The notes under the pieces: generated by a model
The model's input: the letters and a program-made list of their open reading frames with translations, nothing else
What the model was told of the DNA's origin: nothing
Database searches by the model: none
Made by a program: the position numbers and the translations under genes
Part shown: positions 44,330 to 54,171 of the stretch, piece by piece
Numbering within the stretch: position 1 is the first letter of the stretch
How the letters are laid out: every line of letters begins with the position of its first letter
From: Mariniphaga sp.
Lineage (GTDB): Bacteria > Bacteroidota > Bacteroidia > Bacteroidales > Prolixibacteraceae
Assembly: GCA_024636975.1 (NCBI GenBank)
Contig: JAGXGA010000061.1
Span: 186,001 to 250,000 of the forward strand
DNA: 64,000 bases
Reading direction: 5' to 3'

Positions 44330-45892
44330 TTAGTCCTCAAAGTAATAATTTTTTGCTATTGCATTGTATTTTTCAATTTGTTGCTTCACCCACCTTCTGT
44401 TCATATCCAACTCCCTGCTCATTAATGCGGCAACTTCCGGCGCAATACGCAGGCTTTCCCTGGCATCGAGAAACAAGGCTCTGGTGCGACGGGCCAGCAC
44501 ATCCTCAACGGTGCGTGCCCACTCATAACGAACAGCCCATGCTACCTGCGATTTTTGAATCTGCAATTTTTCACTTAGCCATCCTTTCCACCGTTTTTCT
44601 TCATCAGCAATGGCCAATACTTTCTCTTTATCTAAGCCATAATGGGTCATTGGGTCATTATAGGCATCAATGTCCATCCGGTAACCATGAACAGGCAGAT
44701 GCTGGGTAATGCATTCCCGCTCCGATAGTCCTCCCAGCATTATAGCTTTGTCGATGGTGTCCTCTGCCATCTTACGGTATGTTGTCCATTTCCCGCCAAT
44801 AATAGTTATCAGCCCTGAAATGGAAATCATTATTTTATGCCCCCTTGAAATTTCCCGTGTGGCTTTCTTTTCACCTTCAGGTCGGGCCAGTGGTCGTAAC
44901 CCTGCAAATACGCTCAGCACGTCTTTACGTTCAGGCTGCTTAACAAGGTATTGGCCGGCAGTTTTCAATACAAATTCAACTTCCGAATCAAGCGCTACCG
45001 GCTCCAGTGAGCGACTTTCAAGCAATGTATCAGTGGTGCCCACAACCACATGATTGTGCCATGGGACGGCAAACAGAACCCTTCCGTCGGAGGTTTGAGG
45101 AACCATAATGGCATATTTGTTTGGCAGAAAATCTTTATTCAGTATCAGGTGAATTCCCTGGCTGGTGGTTATCATTTCAGGTTTACCCGGCTCATCCATC
45201 TGAACCACTTCATCGGCAAACACCCCGGTTGCGTTTATTACCACTTTCGATTTAATCCTGATTTCTTCTCCTGTTTCCTGATCCACAACCACAACCCCGG
45301 TAATTAACTCATCCTCCTTTAAAAGCCCGGTTACCTTACAGTAATTCATAACCGTTGCTCCATAGTCAACTGCTGTTTGCGCAAGGGTGATGGCCATCCG
45401 TGCATCATCAAACTGTCCGTCCTGGTAAATTACACCCCCCTTCAAACCTTCCTGTTCTACAGTCGGCAAGGCTTCAATGGCTTCCTCCCGCGACAGGTGT
45501 TTTGAAGGCCCCAGCCCGAGTTTTCCTGCCATCAGGTCATAAACTTTTAAACCCACTGTATAGAAGGGACCTCCCCACCAATCGTAGGTGGGAATAACAA
45601 ACGATTGGTTGGTTACAAGATGAGGGGCATTTTTAAACATTAAGCCACGTTCCTTTAATGCCTCAAAAACCAGTGATACATCACCCTGCTGAAGGTAACG
45701 CACACCACCATGCACCAGCTTTGTACTCCGGCTCGAAGTTCCTTTTGAGAAATCGACCTGTTCCAGAAGTAGTGTCTTAAACCCTCTCGATGCTGAATCA
45801 ACTGCACACCCCAGTCCTGTCGCACCACCACCAATGACTAAAATATCCCATGGATGCTTCGACAATTTTTTTATACTCTTGGTCCGTTCCAT
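44330..45892 (-). CDS. glpD: Glycerol-3-phosphate dehydrogenase, FAD-dependent
   Basis: 520-aa FAD enzyme that oxidises sn-glycerol-3-phosphate to dihydroxyacetone phosphate and feeds electrons to quinone. The FAD-binding motif VIGGGATGLGCAVDSASRGF is at the N-terminus, with the following KGTSSRSTKLVHGGVRYL block, and the C-terminal helical part (VRYEWARTVEDVLARRTRALFLD) is typical. The single-subunit length fits GlpD or aerobic-type enzymes rather than the GlpABC complex; no glpB or glpC follow. It lies 85 bases downstream of glpK in the same operon. Confidence 0.95.
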   Translation of the reverse strand: MERTKSIKKLSKHPWDILVIGGGATGLGCAVDSASRGFKTLLLEQVDFSKGTSSRSTKLVHGGVRYLQQGDVSLVFEALKERGLMFKNAPHLVTNQSFVIPTYDWWGGPFYTVGLKVYDLMAGKLGLGPSKHLSREEAIEALPTVEQEGLKGGVIYQDGQFDDARMAITLAQTAVDYGATVMNYCKVTGLLKEDELITGVVVVDQETGEEIRIKSKVVINATGVFADEVVQMDEPGKPEMITTSQGIHLILNKDFLPNKYAIMVPQTSDGRVLFAVPWHNHVVVGTTDTLLESRSLEPVALDSEVEFVLKTAGQYLVKQPERKDVLSVFAGLRPLARPEGEKKATREISRGHKIMISISGLITIIGGKWTTYRKMAEDTIDKAIMLGGLSERECITQHLPVHGYRMDIDAYNDPMTHYGLDKEKVLAIADEEKRWKGWLSEKLQIQKSQVAWAVRYEWARTVEDVLARRTRALFLDARESLRIAPEVAALMSRELDMNRRWVKQQIEKYNAIAKNYYFED

Positions 45893-45977
45893 ACTATTTA
45901 TTTTAACAGGATGATAATGGCAGATGCCTTGCCTGGAAATTCATCAGGTTAGTCCATCCTATATATTTTCAATTCAA

Positions 45978-47471
45978 TTACCTTTCTTCATACCAGCCTT
46001 TGCTTCTGTGAACAGCTTTCCTCCAATTACCAATCACTTCTTCAAACTGTTTTTGCTTCTCATCCGGTTTAAATTCACGGTCTATTTTCCACTGCTTTTT
46101 AAGTTCCTCCATATTCCAGAACCCGGTTGCCAAACCAGCCAGGAAGGCAGCTCCCAAGGCCGTTGTTTCGGTAATTTTCGGCCTCACAACCCGTGTATCA
46201 ATTGCATTCGCCTGGATCTGTAACAGCAGGTTGTTAACTGCAGCCCCTCCATCAACACGCAATTCGTGAACTTTTATACCCGAGTCTTCCATCATGGCTT
46301 CAATTACTTCCATGGTACGGAGGGCTATGGCTTCGAGGGCTGCACGCGCAATATGAGCCTTACCTGTTCCCCTGCTGATGCCAATTATAGTGCCCGCAGC
46401 ATACTGGTCCCAGTGGGGGGCACCCAAACCCACTAAAGCTGGCACAAACGATACGCCTCCGCTATCTTCCACTTCCGATGCCAGACTTTCTATTTCAGAC
46501 GCGGAATTAATAATGCCCAACTGGTCGCGCAACCATTGCACTACTGCTCCGGCAATGAAAATACTCCCTTCAATGGCATAGGTAGTCTCACCATTAATCT
46601 GCCAGGCAACAGTTGAGAGTAAATTATGCTTCGATTCCACAGGTTTTTTGCCGGTGTTCATTACCACAAAGCACCCGGTGCCATAAGTATTTTTTGTCAT
46701 CCCTTCTTCAATGCACATCTGTCCGAACAGTGCAGCCTGCTGATCACCGGCAATACCTGCCAACGGAATTTCAGCTCCCAACAAATTTTTACTGGTTTTT
46801 CCGTAAATCTCGCTGCTTTGCTTAACACCGGGAAGTATTTCCTCTGGAATATCAAGTATTTGAAGTAATTCATCGTCCCATTGAAGCGTATGGATATTAA
46901 ACAGCAGCGTACGGCTGGCGTTCGTAACATCCGTAATATGCAGGTTACCTCCTGTCATTTTCCAGATAAGCCACGTATCAACGGTTCCGAAAGCAAGCTT
47001 GCCGGCTTCTGCCAGTTCACGGATACCTGCCACATTGTCGAGTATCCATTTGATTTTGGTTCCCGAAAAATAAGCATCGAGAACCAACCCGGTTTTCCCT
47101 GAAAATACTTTTTCAAGTCCCCTGCTTTTTAATTCATCGCATATCCCGGCTGTTCGGCGATCCTGCCAAACTATGGCATTGTATACCGGCTCACCTGTTT
47201 CGCGGTTCCATATAAGGGTTGTTTCCCGTTGATTGGTAATACCGATACCAGCTATTTCAGTTGGGTCGACATTATTTTGTTTCATCACCTCAAGAGCTAC
47301 TTTCAGCTGGCTTTCCCAAATAGCTGTGGGATCGTGCTCCACCCACCCCGGCCGGGGATATATTTGATCAAACTCCTGTTGTGCAGTACCGGCAATTTCG
47401 CCCGAATGATTAAAAAGAATAGCCCTGTTGCTTGTTGTGCCTGAATCGAGTGCAAGGATGTATTTCTGCAT
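45978..47471 (-). CDS. glpK: Glycerol kinase
   Basis: 497-aa cytoplasmic FGGY kinase that phosphorylates glycerol. [18 protein letters not shown] at the N-terminus is the ATP-binding start. Also present are [17 protein letters not shown], the substrate-binding [26 protein letters not shown] and the FGGY signature near [13 protein letters not shown]. It is the first gene of the glpK-glpD-glpF operon on the minus strand. The 426-base region upstream has no other gene, so the operon promoter should lie there. Confidence 0.97.
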   Translation of the reverse strand: MQKYILALDSGTTSNRAILFNHSGEIAGTAQQEFDQIYPRPGWVEHDPTAIWESQLKVALEVMKQNNVDPTEIAGIGITNQRETTLIWNRETGEPVYNAIVWQDRRTAGICDELKSRGLEKVFSGKTGLVLDAYFSGTKIKWILDNVAGIRELAEAGKLAFGTVDTWLIWKMTGGNLHITDVTNASRTLLFNIHTLQWDDELLQILDIPEEILPGVKQSSEIYGKTSKNLLGAEIPLAGIAGDQQAALFGQMCIEEGMTKNTYGTGCFVVMNTGKKPVESKHNLLSTVAWQINGETTYAIEGSIFIAGAVVQWLRDQLGIINSASEIESLASEVEDSGGVSFVPALVGLGAPHWDQYAAGTIIGISRGTGKAHIARAALEAIALRTMEVIEAMMEDSGIKVHELRVDGGAAVNNLLLQIQANAIDTRVVRPKITETTALGAAFLAGLATGFWNMEELKKQWKIDREFKPDEKQKQFEEVIGNWRKAVHRSKGWYEER

Positions 47472-47897
47472 AGCCCGGATCTTTTTATTGATTATGAACC
47501 ATTAAATTACAATTTTTACATCGATTTTAAAGTATATTTTACAACATCTTCGAAAAACAGTTGTACTCTGGCTTAATCGATTGATGCTGCTTTTTATTCT
47601 AATCCTGAATTACTTTATAAAACTGAAACCTTTCCTGACCGCGTTCACAGTGGAAAGAACTGATTTCAGTAGCCAAATCTCCTGAAAAATTGTTTCTTTT
47701 TGTTGGAGACGGATGTACGACATAAGCTGAATTTGTTTAAACGGCTGCAACGGTGATCCCTATGTTCTTTTGTCCTCTGACAGCCTGTTAGCTAAAAAAA
47801 TAAAAATGCCTTCATATATTGAATTAAAGCTACATTGAAGGGAATGATCCTCCAATCAAATATTTAAACTATTTTTGCACTCCGCAAATTGAAAAGG
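47472..47897. other. 426-bp intergenic region between glpK and gpsA
   Basis: No gene or repeat was seen. The region separates divergent genes and must hold promoters for glpK on the minus strand and gpsA on the plus strand. The only element I can point to is a TATTTTTG -7 box (47870-47877) for gpsA. Confidence 0.7.
47870..47877 (+). promoter_or_regulatory. Candidate -7 box for gpsA
   Basis: TATTTTTG matches TAnnTTTG and lies 20 bases before the chosen ATG. No TTG occurs at the usual 19-21-base distance upstream, so the support is the -7 box and location only. Confidence 0.4.
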
Positions 47898-48896
47898 ATG
47901 AACGTAAAAACTGACAAAGTAGGTATTATCGGGAGCGGGAGCTGGGCTACTGCCATTGCAAAAATGGTATTGGAGAATGTAAGTCAGATCAATTGGTTTT
48001 TCAGAAGAAAAGATACCATTGAAATGTTTAAGGAATTAAACGCTAATCCGCGTTATCTGCAAAGTGTGGAATTCGACCTTAACCGGGTCCATTTTTATAA
48101 CAATGTAAACGATCTGATAAAAGATTCGGATATCATTGTGTTGGCAGTACCTTCAGCATTCCTGCCAGAGGTGCTCAAAAGATCGAAAAAATACCTTGCA
48201 AAAAAACACATCCTTTCCGGGATTAAGGGAATTGTATCGAAAGAGAATCTGCTGGTACTGGAATACCTGAATAAAAATTTTGCTGTACCTCTCGTGAACA
48301 TGGGAGTTATTGCTGGTCCCTGCCATGCAGAAGAAGTAGCGCTAGAGAAGCTTTCATATCTTACAATTGCCAGCCTGGATGAAGCAAAGGCCTCCCGCTT
48401 TGCCCGGCTACTCCACAGCGGATACATTTATACTTCCATTTCCGATGATATCTGGGGAACAGAATACAATTCGGTTATGAAAAACATCATTGCCATTTGT
48501 GCGGGAGTTGCTCACGGATTGCGTTATGGCGATAACTTTCAGGCCACACTTGTGTCAAATGCCATTCAGGAAATTAAACGCTTTGTTGATACGGTGCACC
48601 CCATCAGCCGCGACATAAAGGATTCGGCATACCTGGGTGACCTTATGGTAACCGTATATTCCCAGTTTAGCCGGAACCGTATGCTTGGAACCATGATCGG
48701 GAAGGGCTATTCGGTGAAAAATGCCTTCCTAGACATGAACATGGTAGCCGAAGGGTATTATGCTTCCCGCTCCATTCATGAGATCAACAAAAAGCACCAG
48801 GTGGAATTGCCCATCTGCGAAGCCGTATACCGTATATTGTATGAAAATGCCCCACCTAAAAAAGAGATCAAACAGTTATCGTTGAAATTGAGCTAA
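47898..48896 (+). CDS. gpsA: NAD(P)H-dependent glycerol-3-phosphate dehydrogenase
   Basis: Makes sn-glycerol-3-phosphate from dihydroxyacetone phosphate for phospholipid synthesis; 332 aa from ATG 47898. The Rossmann motif reads IIGSGSWATAIAK. The blocks LAVPSAFLPEVL and LSGIKGI, and the catalytic-lysine region GTEYNSVMKNIIAICAGVAHGL, match the family. A TTG three codons upstream is possible but unneeded. It is divergent from glpK and convergent with pgi. Confidence 0.93.
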   Translation: MNVKTDKVGIIGSGSWATAIAKMVLENVSQINWFFRRKDTIEMFKELNANPRYLQSVEFDLNRVHFYNNVNDLIKDSDIIVLAVPSAFLPEVLKRSKKYLAKKHILSGIKGIVSKENLLVLEYLNKNFAVPLVNMGVIAGPCHAEEVALEKLSYLTIASLDEAKASRFARLLHSGYIYTSISDDIWGTEYNSVMKNIIAICAGVAHGLRYGDNFQATLVSNAIQEIKRFVDTVHPISRDIKDSAYLGDLMVTVYSQFSRNRMLGTMIGKGYSVKNAFLDMNMVAEGYYASRSIHEINKKHQVELPICEAVYRILYENAPPKKEIKQLSLKLS

Positions 48897-48936
48897 GTAA
48901 ATGATTGCCTGCATGGATTCATTAAACCCTGACAAT

Positions 48937-49085
48937 CATTACACATTTCTATCCGAAGGAGCATGTGCCGCAGGTACATCATATTGGTAGAAAATCTAAT
49001 GTCGCATAAATCCCAACGTCCCGTATGGGATGTAACACCTTGCTTTTCGCTTTTTTCTACCCAGATTTAATCCCTAACTTGACTG
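48937..49085 (-). repeat. Modular hairpin element, copy 3
   Basis: On the minus strand it reads AGGGATTAAATCTGGGTAGA, then ATCCCATACGGGACGT, then GATTTTCTACCAATATGATGT, CCTGCGGCACAT and CTCCTTCGGATAG, the same order as copy 1 (11833-11986). It fills nearly all of the 205-base gap between the convergent gpsA and pgi genes, with no other terminator seen, so it may serve as a transcript end. Confidence 0.85.
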
Positions 49086-49101
49086 GGAACCCCACAACCT
49101 C

Positions 49102-50751
49102 TTACCTCATCTCCTTATATGCATTGATCAACCCGTTGGTGGAAGCATCGTGTCCGGTTACCGGTTGGTCGCCTTCAAGTTCCGGAAGAACCACATTGGC
49201 CAGCTGCTTGCCAAGCTCCACACCCCACTGATCAAAACTGAATATGTTCCAGATAATTCCCTGCACGAAAATTTTATGCTCATACATTGCAATCAATGAT
49301 CCCAGTGTACGTGGGGTCAATTTTTTCATCAGGATGGAATTGGTGGGTATATTCCCCTTGAAAACCTTGAACGGCAGCAATTCAGCAATTTCTTTTTCGC
49401 TCTTGCCTGCTTTCTGCAATTCACTTCTGACCTGCTCTTCTGTTTTTCCAACCATCATTGCTTCGGTCTGGGCAAAGAAGTTTGCCAGCAGCTTGGGATG
49501 GTGGTCGCCAACTACATTATGGCTAATGGCCGGTGCAATAAAATCACACGGAATCAGCTTGGTACCCTGGTGAATAAGCTGATAGAATGCATGCTGCCCG
49601 TTTGTTCCGGGTTCACCCCAGATAATAGGACCGGTCTGATAATCCACCGGATTGCCGTTCCTGTCGACATACTTCCCGTTGCTTTCCATATTTCCCTGCT
49701 GGAAGTAAGCCGAAAACCGGTGCATGTACTGGTCGTATGGCAAAATGGCCTCAGTTTCGGCCCCGTAAAAGTTATTGTACCAGATGCCGATGAGCGCCAG
49801 GATAACCGGTATGTTTTTATCGAACTCCGTCGTATTGAAATGGTTGTCCATGGCATGAGCTCCTTCCAGCAGTTCAACATAATTTTCAAAGCCCAGTCCG
49901 CAGGCAATGGAAAGCCCGATGGCCGACCACAATGAATAACGGCCTCCTACCCAATCCCAGAACATGAACATATTTTTAGTATCAATCCCAAACTTCGCCA
50001 CCTCCTTTTCATTGGTGGATACAGCCACAAAATGGTTCCTTACAAACTTTTCATCTTTTGCTGCATCCAGAAACCAGCTCCTTGCCGTGTTGGCATTTGT
50101 CATTGTTTCCTGCGTGGTAAAGGTTTTGGAAGCCACAATAAACAATGAAGTTTCAGCATCCACCCGCTTCAGTGTTTCTGCCATATGGGTACCATCAACA
50201 TTCGACACAAAATGCAGGTTGATGTGTTCTTTTTTATAAGTTTTCAAAGCTTCTGTCACCATTAAAGGTCCCAGGTCGGAACCGCCAATACCTATGTTAA
50301 CAATATCTGTAATCGCCTTTCCTGTATAGCCTTTCCACTCACCCGAGATGATCTTGTCAGAAAATTCCTTCATCTGATTGAGCACGTCATTCACTTCAGG
50401 CATCACATCCTCACCGTCAACCAGGACGGGTGAATTGCTCCTGTTCCGAAGAGCTGTGTGCAGTACAGCCCTGTTTTCAGTAACATTAATCTTCTGCCCC
50501 GAAAACATGCTGTTGATGGCCTCTTTCAAACCACATTCACTTGCCAGTTCAATCAAAAGATTACGAACGGTTTCATCAACCCTGTTCTTTGAAAAATCAA
50601 CCAAAATATCCTCAAACTTCAGCGAATACCTTTCAAAACGGTCGGCATCCTGTTCGAAAAGCTCTTTAATATGCTTTCCCTTAAAATCGTTGTAGTAAGC
50701 TTCCAGTTTTTTCCATGCTTTTGTTTCAGTCGGATTTACTTTTGGTATCAT
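49102..50751 (-). CDS. pgi: Glucose-6-phosphate isomerase
   Basis: 549-aa glycolytic enzyme that interconverts glucose-6-phosphate and fructose-6-phosphate. Family signatures are visible: [43 protein letters not shown] and [11 protein letters not shown], plus the His/Lys active-site region [13 protein letters not shown]. The length is normal for the eubacterial long form. It is a single minus-strand gene converging on gpsA and 136 bases from the aldo/keto reductase. Confidence 0.97.
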   Translation of the reverse strand: MIPKVNPTETKAWKKLEAYYNDFKGKHIKELFEQDADRFERYSLKFEDILVDFSKNRVDETVRNLLIELASECGLKEAINSMFSGQKINVTENRAVLHTALRNRSNSPVLVDGEDVMPEVNDVLNQMKEFSDKIISGEWKGYTGKAITDIVNIGIGGSDLGPLMVTEALKTYKKEHINLHFVSNVDGTHMAETLKRVDAETSLFIVASKTFTTQETMTNANTARSWFLDAAKDEKFVRNHFVAVSTNEKEVAKFGIDTKNMFMFWDWVGGRYSLWSAIGLSIACGLGFENYVELLEGAHAMDNHFNTTEFDKNIPVILALIGIWYNNFYGAETEAILPYDQYMHRFSAYFQQGNMESNGKYVDRNGNPVDYQTGPIIWGEPGTNGQHAFYQLIHQGTKLIPCDFIAPAISHNVVGDHHPKLLANFFAQTEAMMVGKTEEQVRSELQKAGKSEKEIAELLPFKVFKGNIPTNSILMKKLTPRTLGSLIAMYEHKIFVQGIIWNIFSFDQWGVELGKQLANVVLPELEGDQPVTGHDASTNGLINAYKEMR

Positions 50752-50883
50752 AATCGCTTGTTTTTATAAAATTAAATTGTTGATGAACTGCCTAATGAAC
50801 CCTTAGCTCGATTTAAGCCGGATGCAAAGATATATTTTTATGTAAACAGCCAAAGAAACCCGCCGTATGTTCTTAACCAACAT

Positions 50884-51888
50884 TTAAGCTTCCTGCTTTT
50901 TATAATATTCGATGTTTCCGGCCGTGGCAATGTTTTTCACCTTCTCTACCAATGCCATGCGTTGTTGTTCCGAAAGTTTAACAAACGAGCGGGCGAGGGC
51001 GATTTTCTCCCTCATGTAAGTTGCGTTTTCGTTGCCTGAGATAAGCACCGAAACCGGTAACGACCACACAAAATGCATTGCTTCTTTTATGCTCAGGTAA
51101 TTTGGGATAATGGGATCGTCGCTGGTCCAGTTGGCTTCTTTCTTATTTGCAAAGAAACGTCCGTCGGCCAGTGATTTAATAGCCATGATACCCATATTAC
51201 GGTTCAACGCTTCGGGCATAACATTTTCAGTAAAACTAAAATACGAAGGGTCGAGGGCATTAACCGGCATCAGCACACCATCGAAAATATTGCTTTCGGT
51301 GGTCCGTTCCAGCATGCGGGCATGGGCGTAAGGATTCTGGTGACCGGTATACCCGATGTACCGAATCTTTCCCTGCTCCTTCGCCTTCAGCAATACATCC
51401 AGCACACCGTTTGCAATGCGGTCGTCAACATCCTGCGGGGTACGCACCGAATGCACCTGGTACAAATCAATCTGATCAACCTTCAGCCGGCGAAGTGATC
51501 CTTCCAGATGCTCCTGCACGGTTTTCGCATCGGGACCGGTGGTTTTGGTCATCAAAAAAATGAGGTCGCGGTACTTTGGAGTTAGGTACTTTCCATACCT
51601 TTCCTCGCTCACCCCCGCCGAATAGCTTTCTGCAGTATCAAAAAAACGCACACCTCCTTCCAGAGCAGCCTCAATAACCTCCTGCGCATCACGCTCAGTG
51701 GTCCAGCCAACATGGTAACCACCTGTGCCGAGCATGGTCACTAGTTCACCTGTCCGGCCAAATTTTCGTTTTGGGAGCACCTCCCCCAACCTGTCGGAAT
51801 CCTGGTTTTTTGCATACGATACGCTGCTAACCGATAAGCCGGCGGTTAAACCTGCCAGCGATTTTAAAAAAGTCCTCCTGTTTGCCAT
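50884..51888 (-). CDS. Tat-exported aldo/keto reductase
   Basis: 334-aa aldo/keto reductase fold. MANRRTFLKSLAGLTAG is a twin-arginine signal, so it should be folded in the cytoplasm and exported. The catalytic tetrad is complete: Asp84, Tyr89 (DTAESY), Lys115 (MTKTTG) and His146 (YQVHSV). AKR enzymes use NADPH, which is not expected outside, so the protein may use another bound cofactor or substrate. A start at 51924 would add 12 residues before the Tat signal; ATG 51888 fits better. Confidence 0.85.
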   Translation of the reverse strand: MANRRTFLKSLAGLTAGLSVSSVSYAKNQDSDRLGEVLPKRKFGRTGELVTMLGTGGYHVGWTTERDAQEVIEAALEGGVRFFDTAESYSAGVSEERYGKYLTPKYRDLIFLMTKTTGPDAKTVQEHLEGSLRRLKVDQIDLYQVHSVRTPQDVDDRIANGVLDVLLKAKEQGKIRYIGYTGHQNPYAHARMLERTTESNIFDGVLMPVNALDPSYFSFTENVMPEALNRNMGIMAIKSLADGRFFANKKEANWTSDDPIIPNYLSIKEAMHFVWSLPVSVLISGNENATYMREKIALARSFVKLSEQQRMALVEKVKNIATAGNIEYYKKQEA

Positions 51889-52167
51889 ATTGTTAAAGAT
51901 TAAATGATTCACTACTAATACCATTTACAACAAAAATTGTTTAAAGGTTACTGAAAATGAAACAGCTGAAAATTCAGGATAAGGCAAAAATCAGGTATGA
52001 GAGTATAAATAGTTTAATAAAAACATGATAATCAGGAAATGGTGATCGTAAATTAGTGAATTAACTGATAAATAAGTCCCCCCTCGGTATTTAACCGAAC
52101 TTCAAAATGAATAACTTTAATTGTAAATTAATCATATATCCAACTGAAGGCAGCTGCATGATAGCGT

Positions 52168-52198
52168 GAGATTGCTTTGCTGCGCGCGCAATGACGGC
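52168..52198. repeat. Dispersed GC-rich repeat fragment
   Basis: Read on the minus strand, it resembles the CGTCATTGCG...GCAAAGCAATCTC motif that I recall as a short repeat in many unrelated bacterial genomes. It stands out as GC-rich in an AT-rich gap. I infer a small mobile or recombinogenic repeat; no transposase is near. Confidence 0.4.
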
Positions 52199-52425
52199 TT
52201 TGTGGCGGGGTCAGCATGCGGCGCATCAAGTATCATGATATTATATATAACATTTGCGCCGCAGAAAAACCCATTTTTAAATAATTTATATAGTAGGTTA
52301 TGCATTACCTTTTGAAAGAAAGGTCCATTTCTCCATAATAGGTATCTTCTTATGGCAGCAGGCATATAATAAAAACTTCCTGTGGAATTACATGTAGTAA
52401 TTTCATCAATATTAAATTTGTAGTA

Positions 52426-52509
52426 TATTCGTATTAAATTCGTGGTTAATTCGTGGTTAATTCGATAAAATACGAATTTAATACGAATATACATCGAATA
52501 AATATCAAA
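52426..52509. repeat. 11-bp phased inverted pentamer array, locus B
   Basis: TTCG starts at 52428, 52439, 52450 and 52461, exact 11-base steps. The inverse CGAA starts at 52473, 52484 and 52495, and a decayed CAAA at 52506. AATTC at 52459 and GAATT at 52474 have the same 10-base gap as the central pair of locus A. The mirror centre is 52468.5. Arms pair at 26 of 44 positions, chiefly within the pentamers. Confidence 0.92.
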
Positions 52510-52864
52510 TAAAATACCTATATTTACTATAACTGATACTAACAGGATATTGAGTAACCGGCTCAGCGTTTTCATTCGATGAAGTGTTCACAGTAAATTT
52601 GGAAACATCCTTTGTTTGCTTTTTTTTTGTATTATGAATTATTTCTCCTTTTTTAAAATTTAAGATTGTTACTTTTGATTTGTGAAACCGGGAGGAGATT
52701 ATCGGATTTTTTATATTTTAGAAAACAGGATCGAAATGGAGTCCCGGTATGGAAAAGTTATAATCAGTGTTGGGTCATGAAATTCTAAAATGCCAATATC
52801 TGAGGAACATAAAAATACCTTGACAATAGCATCGAATACCTTTGAAAGTTATAAATCGGATAAA

Positions 52865-54160
52865 ATGAAAAATTTAATTACTCTTTTACTTATTCTGTCG
52901 GTATTTGGCACAATTGCCGGCGCTCAGACAAAATCGATCAACTCCACGCCGGAACTGAAGGAAGCTTCACCTGAAGAGGCAGGCATTTCACCTGAGCGGC
53001 TGGCACGCATTGACCAGATGTGTGAAGAAGCAGTAGCATCGGATGATCTTCCCGGCATTGTTGCCCTGGTGGCACGCGACGGAAAAATTGTGTTGTGGAA
53101 AGCATACGGCATGGCCGACAATCAGGCGGGAAGAAAATTACAACGCGACGATATATTCCGTATAGCTTCACAAACAAAAGCAGTTACTGCCACCGCCGTA
53201 ATGATGCTGTGGGAAGAGGGCAGATTTCAACTCGATGATCCAATTTCAAAGTACATTACCGAATTTAAGAACCCGCAGGTTTTATATACTTTCAATCCAG
53301 CCGACTCCTCGTGGACGGGCGAACCGGCAAATTCGGAAATTACAATCAGGCAGTTATTAACACATACCTCCGGAATAGGGTATGGTTTTATCGACAACGT
53401 TGAACACATGCGCATGATTTACCATAAAGCAGGGATAATCGATGCTTTTACCACAGAAGACATCATTATTGAAGAAAATATAAAAAAACTGGCCCTGCTG
53501 CCGCTGCATTTCCACCCCGGTAGTAAATATCGGTACAGTTTAGGACTGGATGTGCTGGGATACTTCATTGAAGTGGTATCGGGTTTGCCCTTCGATGAGT
53601 TTTTAAAAACACGGATTTTCGATCCGCTTGGGATGAACGATACCAGGTTTTACCTTCCGGAAGACAAAGCCGGCCGACTGGTGGCTGTTCAGCATAAAAC
53701 AGACGGGCATTGGGAAAAGTATCCTGTCACATCTTACGATACCGACTATCCTGTAAAAGGAGCAAAACGATTCTTCTCAGGCGGAGCAGGCCTTTCCAGT
53801 ACAGCAAAAGATTATGCTGTTTTCCTCCAGATGTACCTGAATGGAGGGGAATACAATGGTGTGCGGTTGCTTAGCCGCACTACGGTGAGAAGCATTATGG
53901 GAAATCAAACCGGAGATTTATGGGGCGGTGATGAAAAACATTACGGCCTTGCTTTTGGGGTAGTAACCCCTGAAGGACAGGACAAAGGTGGGATTGGAAG
54001 TGCAGGCACCTTTGATTGGGGAGGTTATTTCAACACCCAGTATTTTGCCGATCCACAGGAGGGGGTTATTGGCATATTAATGAAACAAACCCAGGGAGAT
54101 GTTAACGATCAAACCGGATGGAAATTCAGGCAACTGGTGTTTCAGACAATTGATGATTAA
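52865..54160 (+). CDS. Exported serine hydrolase (beta-lactamase/transpeptidase fold)
   Basis: 431 aa with a signal peptide (about 1-20, ending AGAQ). The penicillin-binding fold is shown by Ser102-Q-T-Lys105 (RIASQTKAVT), YSL in place of the YxN motif (KYRYSLGLDVLGY), the GLPFDEFLKTRIFDPLGMNDTRF block typical of the class C/esterase group, and GTFDWGGYF as the C-terminal triad region. The substrate could be a beta-lactam, a peptide or an ester; none is shown. I chose ATG 52865 for the signal peptide over an upstream ATG at 52790. It is 11 bases before deoC. Confidence 0.87.
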   Translation: MKNLITLLLILSVFGTIAGAQTKSINSTPELKEASPEEAGISPERLARIDQMCEEAVASDDLPGIVALVARDGKIVLWKAYGMADNQAGRKLQRDDIFRIASQTKAVTATAVMMLWEEGRFQLDDPISKYITEFKNPQVLYTFNPADSSWTGEPANSEITIRQLLTHTSGIGYGFIDNVEHMRMIYHKAGIIDAFTTEDIIIEENIKKLALLPLHFHPGSKYRYSLGLDVLGYFIEVVSGLPFDEFLKTRIFDPLGMNDTRFYLPEDKAGRLVAVQHKTDGHWEKYPVTSYDTDYPVKGAKRFFSGGAGLSSTAKDYAVFLQMYLNGGEYNGVRLLSRTTVRSIMGNQTGDLWGGDEKHYGLAFGVVTPEGQDKGGIGSAGTFDWGGYFNTQYFADPQEGVIGILMKQTQGDVNDQTGWKFRQLVFQTIDD

Positions 54161-54171
54161 ATAATTATACT

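Larger units (their letters stand above)
51889..52864. other. 976-bp divergent intergenic region
   Basis: No credible gene. A 147-residue frame on the minus strand (52132-52575) crosses the phased array and a dispersed repeat and has no family features. The region holds a dispersed GC-rich repeat (52168-52198), the 11-bp phased array locus B (52426-52509), a small hairpin (AATTAC/GTAATT at 52386-52401) and a -7 box candidate TACTTTTG (52670-52677) ahead of the serine hydrolase. Confidence 0.75.

Noticed and set aside
52132-52575. 147-residue open frame on the minus strand
   Set aside because: It crosses the phased array and a dispersed repeat, has low-complexity composition, no family features and no promoter or RBS in place.
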